Shown here in pieces: positions 46,077-57,539 of a stretch of DNA of 64,000 bases. Made by a program: the position numbers and the translations under genes. The stretch's first letter is position 1. Each line of letters begins with the position of its first letter. The stretch lies in the NCBI GenBank assembly GCA_038030265.1, contig CM075937.1, positions 3,534,001 through 3,598,000 of the forward strand, given 5' to 3'. The notes beneath the pieces were generated by a model. It was not told where the DNA came from. It saw nothing but the letters and a program-made list of their open reading frames with translations, and made no database searches. Source of the DNA: Corythucha ciliata. Taxonomy: Eukaryota > Arthropoda > Insecta > Hemiptera > Tingidae.

Positions 46077-48612
46077 GTAAGTTTTACTCATTTAACTATG
46101 ATTTTTAAACACAATTCCATTGCATTTATTGGCTCATTCGTAACTAGTTGCTCCCCCCCCCCACCCAAAAATCCACAAAAACCTTGCAATTTTGCCTCGT
46201 TTTTTGTGACCCTCCAATCGTGAAGATTTTGCCCGTAAAAAACCGGCTGAACTTGGAAAGTGAGAGGGATAATGTTTCCCATAAGATGAGTGCCCCCGAG
46301 GAATGTTCAGTAGCGTAGCCGTGGCGAACGTTTTGAAGTGCGACAACCTCTGAGGAGAGGATACAAAAAAGTGGGGAAAAAAACTCGTGAAGACCGGGCT
46401 GGTCACCATCCTCCCCGGAAGATGAACTCAATAAAGGAAAATATTAGGAAAAACATCGTCGGATCCACCCTCGCCTTCCCCCACCTCCTCTACCCATGTG
46501 AAGAGTTGATTGACAGGTGGGCGTATTCAGGGACTGAGGGAAAATGCCCGTTATCTAATTTTGTAAATCGTGTTTTTCTTATATGCCTATAACGGGCTTC
46601 GAGGGCCGACGATGGCTCATCTTCCACTCTATCTCACGATGAACAAAAGGAAACAACCTCATTCCTTCAAAAGTAATTTTTGTCCCCTCCCCCCCACACG
46701 AGTCACTCACTGCGGCGTCTCTTTTATCACGGCCACCGCTTCCACTACACTAGTTTCATTCTATTCCTCGCACTTTTTTTTTAAAGAAAAAATTGACGCA
46801 GAGGTTGAGAAATTAGTTTTTAAGTTTGTAATCGAGATGAAACAAACTTCTACAGGGAAACTTTTAATTACTGGAACACAGTAACTTGTTTCTTTATTTT
46901 TTTTTTATCGGAACCTATTACTAAAGCCATTTCCCACGAAATACCAAACGTTTCAGGATAGAGGGAGGGGGATAGCTATTCCTCAAATCGGCGTCTTTGA
47001 CATCAAACATGGGGTAAAGCCTAGATAGTAATACGGGAAGTACTCCAGTGCGACGGAGTAATTGAGCCACCCCTTCCCCCTAGGAAGTGAAAAATGTTTC
47101 GCCCAATGATTTCCCCCTCCTCATCAGTAGGTTCATCTTAGTCTAGGAATTCATCCACTTGAAGCCCTCTCGCTCTTCAGCAATTTACAGGGAAAATTCA
47201 ACCAGCCAGCTTCCTCGCCTAGTTAATACCAATGCCCAGCCACATTGCTGGTGGTGAAGTCAAGGGGAACCTGGTCATAATTTTTTTCGTGTAAACTAGA
47301 GGTTTTAACTGCCTCTTCCGATCGTCAGTATAAAAATATTTAGCACGTAGGTGTGGCGGATGGCGGACACAACCCATAGGACGCTACTAGACTACTATAG
47401 GCTCTCTCTGTCTCTGGATTTGCCTCTCGTGGAGGCTGGTTCCCTAGCTATTTTTTACAACGAAAAATAAACAAATTTAGGAAAAGACGCGAAATTTCGT
47501 TAAAACTTTAAGCTCACATGACAGACGAAGCCGCCGCGTACAAGGTATATATACGCCGGGGTAAAGACCGACCTAGACCGAGTCGCGTCTCGCATCGACT
47601 CACAAGGCTAGAGATAAAGAGATTCCGTTGTATAACCTTATGAGAGAGAAAGAGAGTGAGTGAGTGTGAGAGCGATAGAAATACGACAAAACCGGAATGA
47701 GAACATTTTTCTACCGGAAATTTATCATTTTGTATTAACGGGAAGATGACGACACAAGAAACCTCAAAGATACGCAAGCCTCTTGAAACAATGAGTTAAA
47801 CTTATACGTGAACACGATCAAACAGCTTTTTTTATTTAAAGTGTACCAAATGCACACGAGCCGGCCTTTTTCAAAACCACAGAGGCGGGTGTTTACCGTT
47901 AGACAATGATAATGGTCTAACAGGAATTAATGGCTTACTCGTGTTACTGAAATTATTCCCTCTCAAAGACGGGACACTGACAAGTGGGAAAAGACCGACA
48001 AAAATTGTATAAAATGTCGGGCAATTAAACTTTGAATCATTAAAAAACAATTTAAGGTAGCCCCCAGCTCTTTAACATATTCATGAGCTTTCTCCCCATA
48101 TTCCCAGTGTCAAACAATAGATTTTTTTTTCTAGTTCATTGTCTCTAGGACACGGTGCCAACAAACGTTTAACGGCCAATTTGTTAGAACTCGACAAGCG
48201 AAAAGTGAAAAAAAAGACGTTTCGACAAACGCTGTCATCAGTTCTCTCTTATACATAGCGTGAGTTGAAAAATTGATCTTAGAAATAAACTGGTTGATTC
48301 CCTGTCAAATCATTCATTAACTGCAGTGGCTTGAAGTATCCAATGAAAGGATGAAGAGGGTAGGGGGGGGGGCTTCGTAGTTGAAAGGTACGTTGAGGAA
48401 GATCCAAAGAAGAAGGAACCTGTATCTTTACGTTTTAAACTTCCTTTGCTTCGTCAGAATCAGATGCTGTTCACGCCCATCCACAGCCTCTTCTTCTTCT
48501 TCTTTTCTTTTTTCTTTAAATCTTCGAGTGATTTCTGACCATGGGGCTTGAAAAAAGCAGCGGGATGCAAATTCCTCGGTTATTTTCGCCTCGTTATTGC
48601 AAGAAAATAATG

Positions 48613-48644
<32 letters not shown>

Positions 48645-49163
48645 TGCGAGGACGATTTATCTTCCGCTGAAATCTGAAGCAGACCGCAAGTTGACCCACT
48701 TCCCCTTGTGGGGCTCATGCCCCCCAACGGAACCTTCAATCTTATCTGCCTTCTTTCTTTCTTCTTTTTTTTTCTGAATGAAAGAGATTCTATTAACGTC
48801 ATTCCACCTTGCATCCGATTCAAAACGTTTTTTTTTTTTTCTTTCTTTCTTCTAATCTTTTAACGCTCTGGATGGTAGACAATGAAATAACTTTACAGGA
48901 AAGGAAAGGGAGACAATTCGAACGTTAATTTGTATGAGCCTGTATGTCGCAATCTGATGGCTCTTAAGCCTCTTTCCGTGTCTTTAGCACGCACGCAGAA
49001 GGCTCTGCATTTTTGTGACGCCGAAGGGCCCATAGGACGTTAATAGTTTTCGTGAAGTCGATTGACCACGACCAGCACCCACTCCCCTGTCTGAATTTAT
49101 GAGAGAAGACAGAAAATAATCGCAGTCTCAACGTATCTCTTGATTTGAGCGAAATAGACAATA
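46077..49163. other. Region without recognised genes
   Basis: No exon chain or transposon protein recognised. It includes TATATATA near 47547, a (GA)-rich stretch near 47643, an (AAT)n microsatellite at 48613-48640 and T/C-rich tracts near 48825-48855. If the promoter at 45.9 kb is real, this is a first intron. Confidence 0.5.
48613..48640. repeat. (ATA)n microsatellite
   Basis: Nine or so perfect trinucleotide units. Confidence 0.9.
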
Positions 49164-49896
49164 CAGGGTGACTGGTACTTGGTTGAACAAAATGAGAAGG
49201 TGTGATTGTACACCCAAAATGCAACAAAAAATATTCTACGACCCTGGGTCCGATTTCCATTCTTAGTCGAGAGAATCGATTTTTAGGTTTTTGACCATAG
49301 CACGGATTTTTGCAACAAAAACAGCTGTAACTTGGGAAATAAGCGTCCTAGGTTAAATCAAACGACATCCCTGAAAAGAGCACACTTTTTTCGTGCTACG
49401 TTCTAACGTTTTTCGTGTTACGTACGTACGTACGTGATAGCGAAAGATTTTCTGAGTAAACCGGGAAAATATCAAGATAATTTCAAAAATATCCGTTTTT
49501 GAAACCCGTTCAAAGCTAGACTACAATAGCAACGTTGCTCCCAGCGCCTGGCAAATTCCTATAAAACTGGATGAAGGCACTTAGTTTAATACTTCATGCT
49601 TAGTTTACTCCTGTCCTTCGCAATGTTTTGAGAAAAATCGGTTGTTATACCAAAAAATGAGTCAATTAAGGCAATTTTGAGTGCATACAAGAAGAGACGA
49701 GAGCTTTTCCAAATATGTTTTTTTCCAATTTAACTTCTATTTGTTTTTCCTCGAAGATTAGCCCAGAATAAGTGAACCTATAATAACCTAGGACGCTTAT
49801 TTCCCAAGTTCCAGCTGTTTTTGTTGTGAAACCCCGTGTTGTGCTGAAAAATAAAAAAAAATCTATTATCTCGACTAGGAATGGAAATCGGACCCG
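49164..49896. mobile_element. Foldback element with CAGGGTG end, partial
   Basis: Arms 49246-49358 and 49784-49896 are inverted (GGTCCGATTTCCATTC with GAATGGAAATCGGACC; ACTTGGGAAATAAGCG with CGCTTATTTCCCAAGT). The left side extends to CAGGGTGACTGGTAC at 49164; the right side lacks its end. A short (ACGT)n run lies at about 49419-49435. Confidence 0.75.
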
Positions 49897-49936
49897 GACT
49901 GAATCCGGACCTGATCGGACTTGACTGGACTTTAAG

Positions 49937-51324
49937 TCCACCAGTGCAGCCAAAGAAGAAAACTGACTGTTCCGTGGAACAACTTCTGATGGATAAATTT
50001 ATGGAGAATACAGTGAAAATACGGTGGGGAAGGGCCGAAAATATACTTTTGTCCATCCTATACTCCAGTTGGGTGGGCAATGGCCTGCCCTGCCCCCTGA
50101 ACATTATACACCACTGCGTTATCAGTCACAAACTAAAGCTCACGCAACCTGCGCCCTCTTAACCAAGGCACCCCCCCCCCTGCGCCTCGTTACCACAGTA
50201 CGTCCGCCACTGGCTACTCAACATTCGTCCCTCCTTCATTCTCAACTTTTCGAGCTCTCTTCCCCCTACAGTCGGTTGAAAATTTCAAAATCGCTTTTCT
50301 TCGGGCAAGTTGAAACCTTGGCAAGTCGGCTCCTCGTAGTTGTCACTACTCGGCACAGCAGTTTAGGGCTGAGGGTTTACCACGCGACGCTTGCTTGCAA
50401 GTGTTCGGAAAAGAAAGAAGAGCTCTTGGCTGGAGTTTTTCAGTGACTTGCATAGAAATGATTCATTTTATGTCACAGAACAATAATTATAATTCAGTTT
50501 GCTGTTAACCATTAAACCTACTCGACCATGGACGGGATGGGAGCGGGAGTGTGAAGTGGGTAGAGAGTACTGGAAAATGTGGTTAAATAAAGCCCAGAAA
50601 TTTCCAATAGAATCCACTGGAAATTCTTACAGCGTCGAGGCGAGGCATAAGGCGTTGAGCGTGTGAAGACAGCGGGGGCATCCACGGAACGTTAACGTAC
50701 GCAAGTACTTTTAAATTCTCACTCAATCGATCCCCCTCCCTGGCTCAACAACTGCGCCGCCAGGCAATTCATTTTTCTACCTTGCGTGAAAAGCTACTGA
50801 AGACTCCTCTCTTCGAGCTCTTCGAAACCTGGTGTGTCGAGGAGCCAACTTGTCAAGGTTTCAGCATGGCCGAAAAAAAGTGATTTTCAGTAGTGGGAGG
50901 GGCTCGAAAAGTTGGGAAAAACAAAGGGATGAATATTTACGGCAAGAAATGAAGAACGTATTTTTGGTCGTGAACAGGCGATTTTAAGGCTTTAAGGTCC
51001 GAGAGGCTGCAGCGCGGTCCATATTGGTCGTCCTACCTGTATTGTATGGAGGTTTTTCTCTAAAGCCGATGGTTTAAGAGATATTTAGAAAAAATTGCTG
51101 AAAAATCGCGGTTTTCGGGCTGCCAAAAGTTGTGCTGAGGCTTCCAGAATTTACATTTTTCACAAGATACAAAATAAAAAATGATGCTGGACCTTCTGCA
51201 AGGTAACCCTTTTTTTCCGGATAATTTGAACGGACTAATACTACAGCGAAACAAAGGAAAATACCTACTGTGCACCAAAACTGATCAGTCAGAGTCAGTT
51301 TTCTTCTTTGGCTGCACTGGTGGA
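49937..51324. repeat. Widely spaced inverted repeat flanking a second palindrome
   Basis: The text TCCACCAGTGCAGCCAAAGA (49937) returns inverted as TCTTTGGCTGCACTGGTGGA (51305-51324). Between them, 50238-50337 and 50836-50925 form another inverted pair (AAGTCGGCTCCTCG with CGAGGAGCCAACTT). Confidence 0.7.
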
Positions 51325-51399
51325 CCTGCGCCCATCGGGGCCCGGGGCGAAAATCTCCAAGAGGGACCCTCAAGTTGAGTTTTCTCCACTTTAGCGGCA

Positions 51400-51833
51400 C
51401 ATTAGCGATTTTTTTTTCTACATTTCAGCACTGTTCTTAGTTCGGGCTGAAAATTTGCGTTTTCTTACGTACCTATTTTCCTCAATAATAGCCGCAAAAT
51501 ATCAGGTTTTTCCGCATTTTGGCCACAAATCGCATTTTTTTGTCCACCATGCGCTATGAATGAGCGATTTTTCACAGTCACAAATCAGCAGTATTTTACC
51601 TATATAGCCACAAATTAACGCTTTTTCTCAATTTTAGCCTTAAAGTTACCTTCAGATGCCGCGAGTTGTCATATTTTCAATTTATTTTTTATGCAAATTG
51701 AAATTTTTCACAATTTTTGCCACGAATTAGTGATTTTCCTGAATTTTACCCGCGAATAATAGTTTTTGTTTTTTTAATTTTAGCAGCGTAGTAGGGTTTC
51801 TAACACGTGAATTAGCGAATTTTCCTCTGCGGA
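51400..51833 (+). repeat. Degenerate array A3, interrupted by the Gypsy element
   Basis: Units around TTTTTCTCAATTTTAGCC and TTTTACCCGCGAATAA. It stops at 51833, where the LTR begins, and the same family resumes at about 55690 after the right LTR, so the retroelement landed inside an existing array. Confidence 0.8.
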
Positions 51834-51943
51834 TGTCATGTTTTAATTTTTCATTTGTTCATAATGATTTATCAAAATATTCGAATTATATAAAAGAAGT
51901 TTCTAAACGCGGTTCTAAGATTGACGTGTATAAAGACATAACA
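51834..51943 (+). repeat. Left LTR (110 bp)
   Basis: It begins TGTCATGTTTTAATTTTTCA and contains ATTATATAAAAG, a likely TATA box for the retroelement. It pairs with 55575-55684. Confidence 0.85.
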
Positions 51944-51949
51944 ATTGGC

Positions 51950-53366
51950 GACGAGGATGGGATGGTTTGCGGAGACGAGATTTTTGTTAACACGACATTT
52001 ATAGTCAACGCAAATTCAGACGTTACCATCTGGCTTCGGTATTATCACCAGAGGTGAACCCCAGTCACTTTGCGGTGACGGGTGTGATTATTCCAGAAGA
52101 TTCAAGGGAATCTAGTTCTTTTTCTACTTTCTCGCGCAAAGCATAGGGAACGTTACGAACTTTATTAAAACAGGGGTGTTGCATTTTCCCGTAAAACGAA
52201 GCTTAATTTCAACGTTAGGGATGCAGCCGACTTTTTGTTCGAAAACGGTGGCAAATTCGTTAAAGAAGTCTTCTGATGGTGCGTGGTGAATAGAGACAGA
52301 GTCACGAGTACGAGTGGTGTGATTTTCGAGGTCGATTTGTTTTAGGCTGATATCGAGGTTTCGTATCCACGTTCCTCCTAGTTAGTGCTTGATGGCCAGG
52401 AGGAACGACGTATAGATCGCTCGTTATCGATCGATTTTTGTATGTGACGGTGACTTTTACTTTTCCGTGAGGTTTGATGATGTGTTCTGAATAAGAACGA
52501 AAAACTAGGTCGGGTGGTTGTAATTGTAGACCCAAATCAAGTGAGGCAAAATCATCGGCGGATATGAGGGAATATTTTGCACCTGAGTCGACTTCAAAAT
52601 TCTGACACACGCCGTTGAGTTTAACCGTTACTATGTACTTGTCTGGGTGTGGTGCGGGGTGAGGTGTCACTTCAAAAAGGTCGATTACGACTGGTTCTAT
52701 GAAGTTTACGATACCGAACCCTTGGTTTGAATCGCTGTCGATGCTAAACGCTGTCGCCTGATCTGCAGAAGCGTTTTTATACAAACTTTAGATACGTGAC
52801 CTTTCTTGTGACAGGCTTTGCAAGTTAGATCGGTGTAGCATTCATGTGACCTGTGGTTCGATCTGCCGCAGTTCAGACATAGATTGTTTATTCCCAGTGC
52901 GCGGTAGTCGATATTCTTTCGTCTGAGAGTGACTTCGTTCCGTTCGTGTCTTGTTGCCGTTTTTGTTTTGGGAAACATGTTGCCGTTCATCTTTGCGTTG
53001 GTTTTTACTATAATTCCGCGATGAGGCTGGTTGAATACCTTGAAAGTATCACTCGAATCACTGTATGAGGAAAATCCGGGAGAAATTGAACATTTTTGGC
53101 TCTCAATCCGTGATGCTTCGAGAGTGACGGCCTTGGAAACGATTTCATCGAAGTTGATGGAGGTCGATTGCAAAAGTTGTTCACGAATCCAGTTGTCTTT
53201 TAACCCTCTAATGAACTGGGCACGCAAGAAAATGTCGGAGGCGGAAACGTTGGTGTCACATTGGCATTTAACGAAGAAATCGCAATCGGTTAAAGATTCA
53301 CGAAGGCTGCAGACAAATTCAGCAATCGTTTCGTCTTCGTTCGCCTTTCTTCGTGAAAAGAAATAA
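51950..53366 (-). pseudogene. Gypsy element B: gag end, protease and start of reverse transcriptase
   Basis: On the minus strand: a gag capsid stretch (FIRGLKDNWIREQLL), two zinc knuckles (CLNCGRSNHRSHEC and CKACHKKGHVSKVC), a protease with FEVDSGAKYSLI (aspartyl DSG in place of the usual DTG), and an RT start with SDWGSPLVIIPKPDGNV and VDYKCRVNKNLVSANHPI. It is cut at about 51950, where the junction with the left LTR region shares GATGGGATGG. Frameshifts separate gag, protease and RT. Confidence 0.85.
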
Positions 53367-53381
53367 AATATACATGAGAAA

Positions 53382-54814
53382 TCAATCGACGTAATCTCTC
53401 AAATACTGCGGTCTTCTAATTGTTCTCTTGGGTTTTGAAACCGCAATGCAGTTCCGGTTTGTCGACTCATTTTCTTGGGTTGTATCGGAACTTTCTGATT
53501 GCGAGTCATCAATGATCTCTTCCGAAGAGTTCGCGGGTTGTGACGAACGCGTTTCCTGTTGCTCAGACTCTTTTGAAATGCATCCATTGTCCTTTTGGAT
53601 TGTTGGAGCCAGATGTCTAAGCGAAACGTTTGATTCTGTTCCGTCGTTTCGCCGAATTGTAGCGTATTGAGGGTTAGCCTCTAGGAGTTCTACTTCTTCA
53701 ACCAAATCATCGTATTTACTGGTCCGGTTTCGTTTGGTCAAGAGTACGGGACCAGGATTTAGTAGCCAGGTTGGAAGTGAATTACCGTTTACTGTCCGAC
53801 GTTGGAATGAGAAAAATCTCTCGTGAGGCGTACAGTTTGTTGATGTACAAATCAAAGATCGAATGGAATGCATTGATTCTGTCAAAACGTCTTCCCATTC
53901 ATTCGTTTGCACACCTTTCGATTTCATCGCCAACGTAATTGTTTTCCAAATGATTCCATTATATCGCTCGACTAAGCCATTGCCCTGTGGGTTGTATGGA
54001 GTCGTTCGACTGGTCGCAATTCCGTTGGAGTGTAGATGAGTCGTTAACTCTTTCGAGAGAAAAGAAGACCCTCGATCTGAATGGATAAATGCTGAATACT
54101 GAAAATAGTGACGAGAAACATTTTATCACAGTGGCAGAAGTCGTGTCCTTACAAGGAAAGGCAAAAGGAAAACGGGAATATTCGTCTACTATCAATAGGA
54201 GATAATGATTTTTACTTTTTGAGGGTAGCGGCCCTTTGAAGTCAACATTCAAACGTTCGAAAGGGCTGGTAGCTCGAATTAAGTTTCCCTGTTGCTGGTA
54301 ATCTTCAGTTGAGAAACGCCTGGATTTCGTGGCTATAGGTCTACAGTCCGGAGACAGATTTGCGAATAATCTTGGAGGGTCGACTTCGGCGCACGCCGAA
54401 ATGAAATGTAACGTTAACGTCTGAATGTTGTTTCATCAGATCGTGACCGACGAGTAGATCAGTGCAGAGGTCACGAAGCATAGCAAATTGAAAATTTTGG
54501 TAAAAATGACCTTGAAGGTGGAAATCAGCAGTGACACAACCCTTGATCGTGGAAGACAGCGCCGTAGAAGCCATAGATACTTTTCCTTCTCGAGCGTCAA
54601 AAGGAATTCCATGGCGTTTGATAAATGAAAAATCAACAAAACTTATTGAACTTCCAGTATCTACGAGACAATTGGCAGGAATATTGTTTAGCTTCGCTTT
54701 TACCACAGACTCGACGCTATCAAACCCAAGTTGAAAACAAAAAAATGCTACCCTCACATTGCCACAGCTATTCGAACTTTTAAAGTGGGAGAGAGATTCC
54801 AGACACGGATGCAC
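53382..54814 (-). pseudogene. Gypsy element A: protease fused to integrase by internal deletion
   Basis: On the minus strand, a protease with CLVDTGSSISFVD and LVGHDLMKQHSDV runs into the start of RT (LSPDCRPIATKSRRFSTEDY), then jumps to integrase (SPFERLNVDFKGPLP, LLLIVDEYSRFPFAFPC). The RT catalytic core and RNase H are missing. A frameshifted stretch leads to the integrase C-terminal part (WEDVLTESMHSIRSLICTST, HERFF) and ends RRPQYLRDYVD at 53382. The protease differs clearly from that of element B, so two lineages are present. Confidence 0.85.
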
Positions 54815-54888
54815 ATCAATAACCGCTGCACATGGCGATTCGGGACCGTCAGTCAGAAGCTAGGACAGCGTCTCTACATTGTCTTATA

Positions 54889-55164
54889 ATAATAATAACA
54901 ATAATAATTAGTGGGCGCCAAAGCCTCCTTTGGGCTCATACGCCGTACCCTGATCCAACCGTGTACTTCACACCCGTACTACGCGGGCGTTTCGGACGGT
55001 GCGTGGTTTGTTGAACGCACAGCGCCGGTAACGCCCACACGAAGCCGAGTGTGCTGTGTCACAGTTCGCCGCTGCCTTATAGTGAGAAATGGGCAATTGC
55101 TAGATTCGAACCCAGGCCCGCTGGGTTGCGAAGCGAGTATTGCATCCATTACACCACCGAGGTG
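54889..55164 (-). mobile_element. tRNA-derived SINE, about 276 bp, with 9-bp target duplication
   Basis: Read on the minus strand, the head (55164 to about 55090) reads like a tRNA: CGGTGGTGTAATGG in the A-box region and GGGTTCGAATC as B box. A GC-rich body without an ORF follows, ending in an (ATT)n-type tail at 54889-54910. TGTCTTATA flanks both sides (54880-54888 and 55165-55173), a clear target-site duplication. This lies inside the Gypsy element, so it arrived later. RNA polymerase III promoter boxes are implied. Confidence 0.8.
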
Positions 55165-55389
55165 TGTCTTATACTGGACACAGGCAGAGAACTGAAGCGA
55201 CGTATTGACCAATTACGAGCAACCCTGATTCCCCAAAAGACTTCCACACAAGATTTTCAGTCGGATTCGTCACCTCAGCCTCCTTCGCAAATATTAGGAG
55301 TCCTTTTTTCCAACGTCCAAAAATCTACCCAACTCTCCACGATCACCGCCGTTCGAACATCAAATCGGCTCTCCGACACGGTCCCATCA

Positions 55390-55552
55390 GACTTCCTCAC
55401 CGGATCTACAATCGACGCCTAGTGCCGAGCAACAAGTTGAAGAATTGGCACCTCAAACATTACCCAGTTCACCGCGTCCGGAACATTATCTTCGTCGCTT
55501 TACTAGGAACAGGCGACCTCCCCTTTATTTAAACGATTACGTCATTAATTAG
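55390..55552 (+). pseudogene. Gypsy pol C-terminal remnant on the element's own strand
   Basis: The frame ending at TAG 55552 reads PEHYLRRFTRNRRPPLYLND, the basic tail common at the end of Gypsy integrases, 22 bp before the right LTR. It confirms the plus orientation of the outer element. Confidence 0.7.
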
Positions 55553-55574
55553 AAAAACAAAAAGTGGGGGAGAT

Positions 55575-55684
55575 TGTCATGTTTTTATTTTTCATATGTT
55601 CATTATGATTTATCGAAATATTCGAATTATATAAAAGAAGTTTCTAAACGCGGTTCTAAGATTAACGTGTAAAAAGACACAACA
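55575..55684 (+). repeat. Right LTR (110 bp)
   Basis: It begins TGTCATGTTTTTATTTTTCA after a polypurine tract and ends GACACAACA. Near-identical to the left LTR. Confidence 0.85.
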
Positions 55685-55689
55685 CAAGA

Positions 55690-57250
55690 ATTGGCGTTGT
55701 TCGCATTATTAGCTGCAAATTGGCTATTTTTTCCATTTTTAGCCTCAAATTAGCATGTTTTAACATTTTAGCACAGCGTGAGCAATTTTTTGTTACTTTT
55801 AGCTGTAGATCAGCGTTTCTTCTCAATTTGAGCATCAGCCGTGTTGTTTAAGTTTATAGCCCCACGAATTTGCCGTTTTTCTCAATTTTAGCCACAAAGT
55901 TGCCTTCAGGAGGCAGGAAAGCGAGTATTACCACAGTTTTGTCCGTGAATTGGTGACTTTCCTGAAGTTTAGCCACGAACTGGCACTTTTTCTCAATTTT
56001 AGCAGCGCATTAGTGCTTCTAGCCCGTGAATTCGCGAATGTTCTCAATTTTAGCCACGAACAGGTGGTTTACGCAACTTTAGCCGCAGATTAGTCATTTT
56101 TTCCATTTTTAGACCCGAATTAGCATTTCTTCTCAGAGAGTTTTTAGAGAGAGAGAGTTCAACATTTAGAGTTTTTCTTAATTTTGGCAGCGCTAATTAG
56201 TGATTTTGGCTTATTATTTCTCAATAATAAGTCTTTGTAATCGTATCGCAAAAAATTTTTTTGACCCCCCCCCCCCCTCAAAATTTGTAGTTTTACGTTT
56301 CAAAGTGCGCAGAATCCAAATCTGCAAAAAAAAAAAAAAAGTCCGTCCACCGTCCGGGCCATATCTTGCCCTAGGATTGCTCGAAAAAACTCGTTCTTTC
56401 TCACATAGACTCCATTTGGGGTCTAGTTGGTCCTAACATCTGATCAGTTTGATCGAATAACTCCCGGGGGTTTAATGGGCCAAAAGCGGGTCCAAAATGA
56501 GGATTTTCAAAGGATTTGGGATCATAGGGGTGTGGGGTGTCGATTTTCATGTAATTTCAAGCCGGATTTGACTACATCGATGAATAATAAACCCACAGTC
56601 GAAATAATAAGGCATTGTTCGATAATTCGCAGCGTTTTTTTCTTTCAATTTTAGTCGCTTTTTTAAAATATATTTTAGCCCCGCATTAGCAATTTTCTTT
56701 ACTTTTTGCTTTGGATTAGCGCTGTTTTTTGTTTTGAGCCTTGAAGCTCCCAGAAACTAATACGGATTTTTGTTTTCTCAATTTTAGCTGTTAAATAACG
56801 GTTTCTGATACTTTTGCAGAGAATTAGCATCTATTCTCTTTTTTATATGTGAATTGTGCGATACATACTAATTTTTATATAGGATTTCAGTTATGAATTT
56901 GCCATTTTTGCCCAATTTTAACCCTAATTGGCGTTACTTTTGTCATGTGAAATAGTAGCGTGTTTTCTCTCTCTGTTTATTTACACATTGTAGCCGTAGA
57001 ATGGCCTCCGCATACATCGCGCGTAAGTACATAATATCAGCGATTTTTTTCACAATTTTGGTCTGGAAGCTGGATCGTGAGACCACGAATCAGCGCTTTC
57101 TCGCAGTTATAACCACGAATATTAGCGCTTTTTTCAACCTTTTTGAGTTTTTGCCGCGTCAGCAAGTTGCACATTGACGATCAGCGGTTTAAGTGTGCTC
57201 AAGGACCTAACGAAACAGGGGACGGTGTATTTTCTCCATTTTAGCCGCGA
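55690..57250 (+). repeat. Degenerate array A4 of the TTTTAGCC family
   Basis: The longest continuous array here: many units such as TTTTTCTCAATTTTAGCCAC, AATTAGCATTTCTTCTC and GCGCTTTTTTCAACC. It is broken by an unrelated patch at about 56225-56600 that includes a poly-C and a poly-A run. Confidence 0.8.
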
Positions 57251-57539
57251 ATTTTCTAAAATTTGAGCCACCAGAAGCGCTCTCGGGGAGCCCACTCTTC
57301 GATGATATCACTTGTTGCAACGTTAGGAGAGACTGAAATTCGTAGAAAGGAGCCAAATCGCTGTTCAACCGTCTTTCACATGACCTACATGATGTACCTA
57401 TATTATTGTAAGTATGCGTTCTATATTCATGGATGTAGGCTACATCCATGAACATAGAACCTAATAATTCCATTTTTTACTATTCAACCTTTTCGGAGGC
57501 TGATAATGGGCCCGGGCAGTCCGCCACCTCACACCTACC

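Larger units (their letters stand above)
51834..55684 (+). mobile_element. Gypsy-type LTR retrotransposon with 110-bp LTRs and replaced interior
   Basis: The left LTR 51834-51943 and right LTR 55575-55684 start TGTCATGTTTT, end ACA and differ at only about ten positions. The left LTR is followed by ATTGGCGACGAGGATGGG, like the primer-binding region of Mag-type Gypsy elements, and the right one is preceded by a purine tract (AAAAAGTGGGGGAGAT). The plus-strand coding remnant is only the end of pol (about 55390-55552: RRPPLYLNDYV then stop). Most of the inside (about 51960-54830) is inverted sequence from other Gypsy elements. I found no clear target duplication. Confidence 0.85.

Noticed and set aside
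55090..55164. Functional tRNA gene on the minus strand
   Set aside because: The B box is good but the arms do not pair into a full cloverleaf, and the sequence continues into a SINE body with a tail and target duplication.
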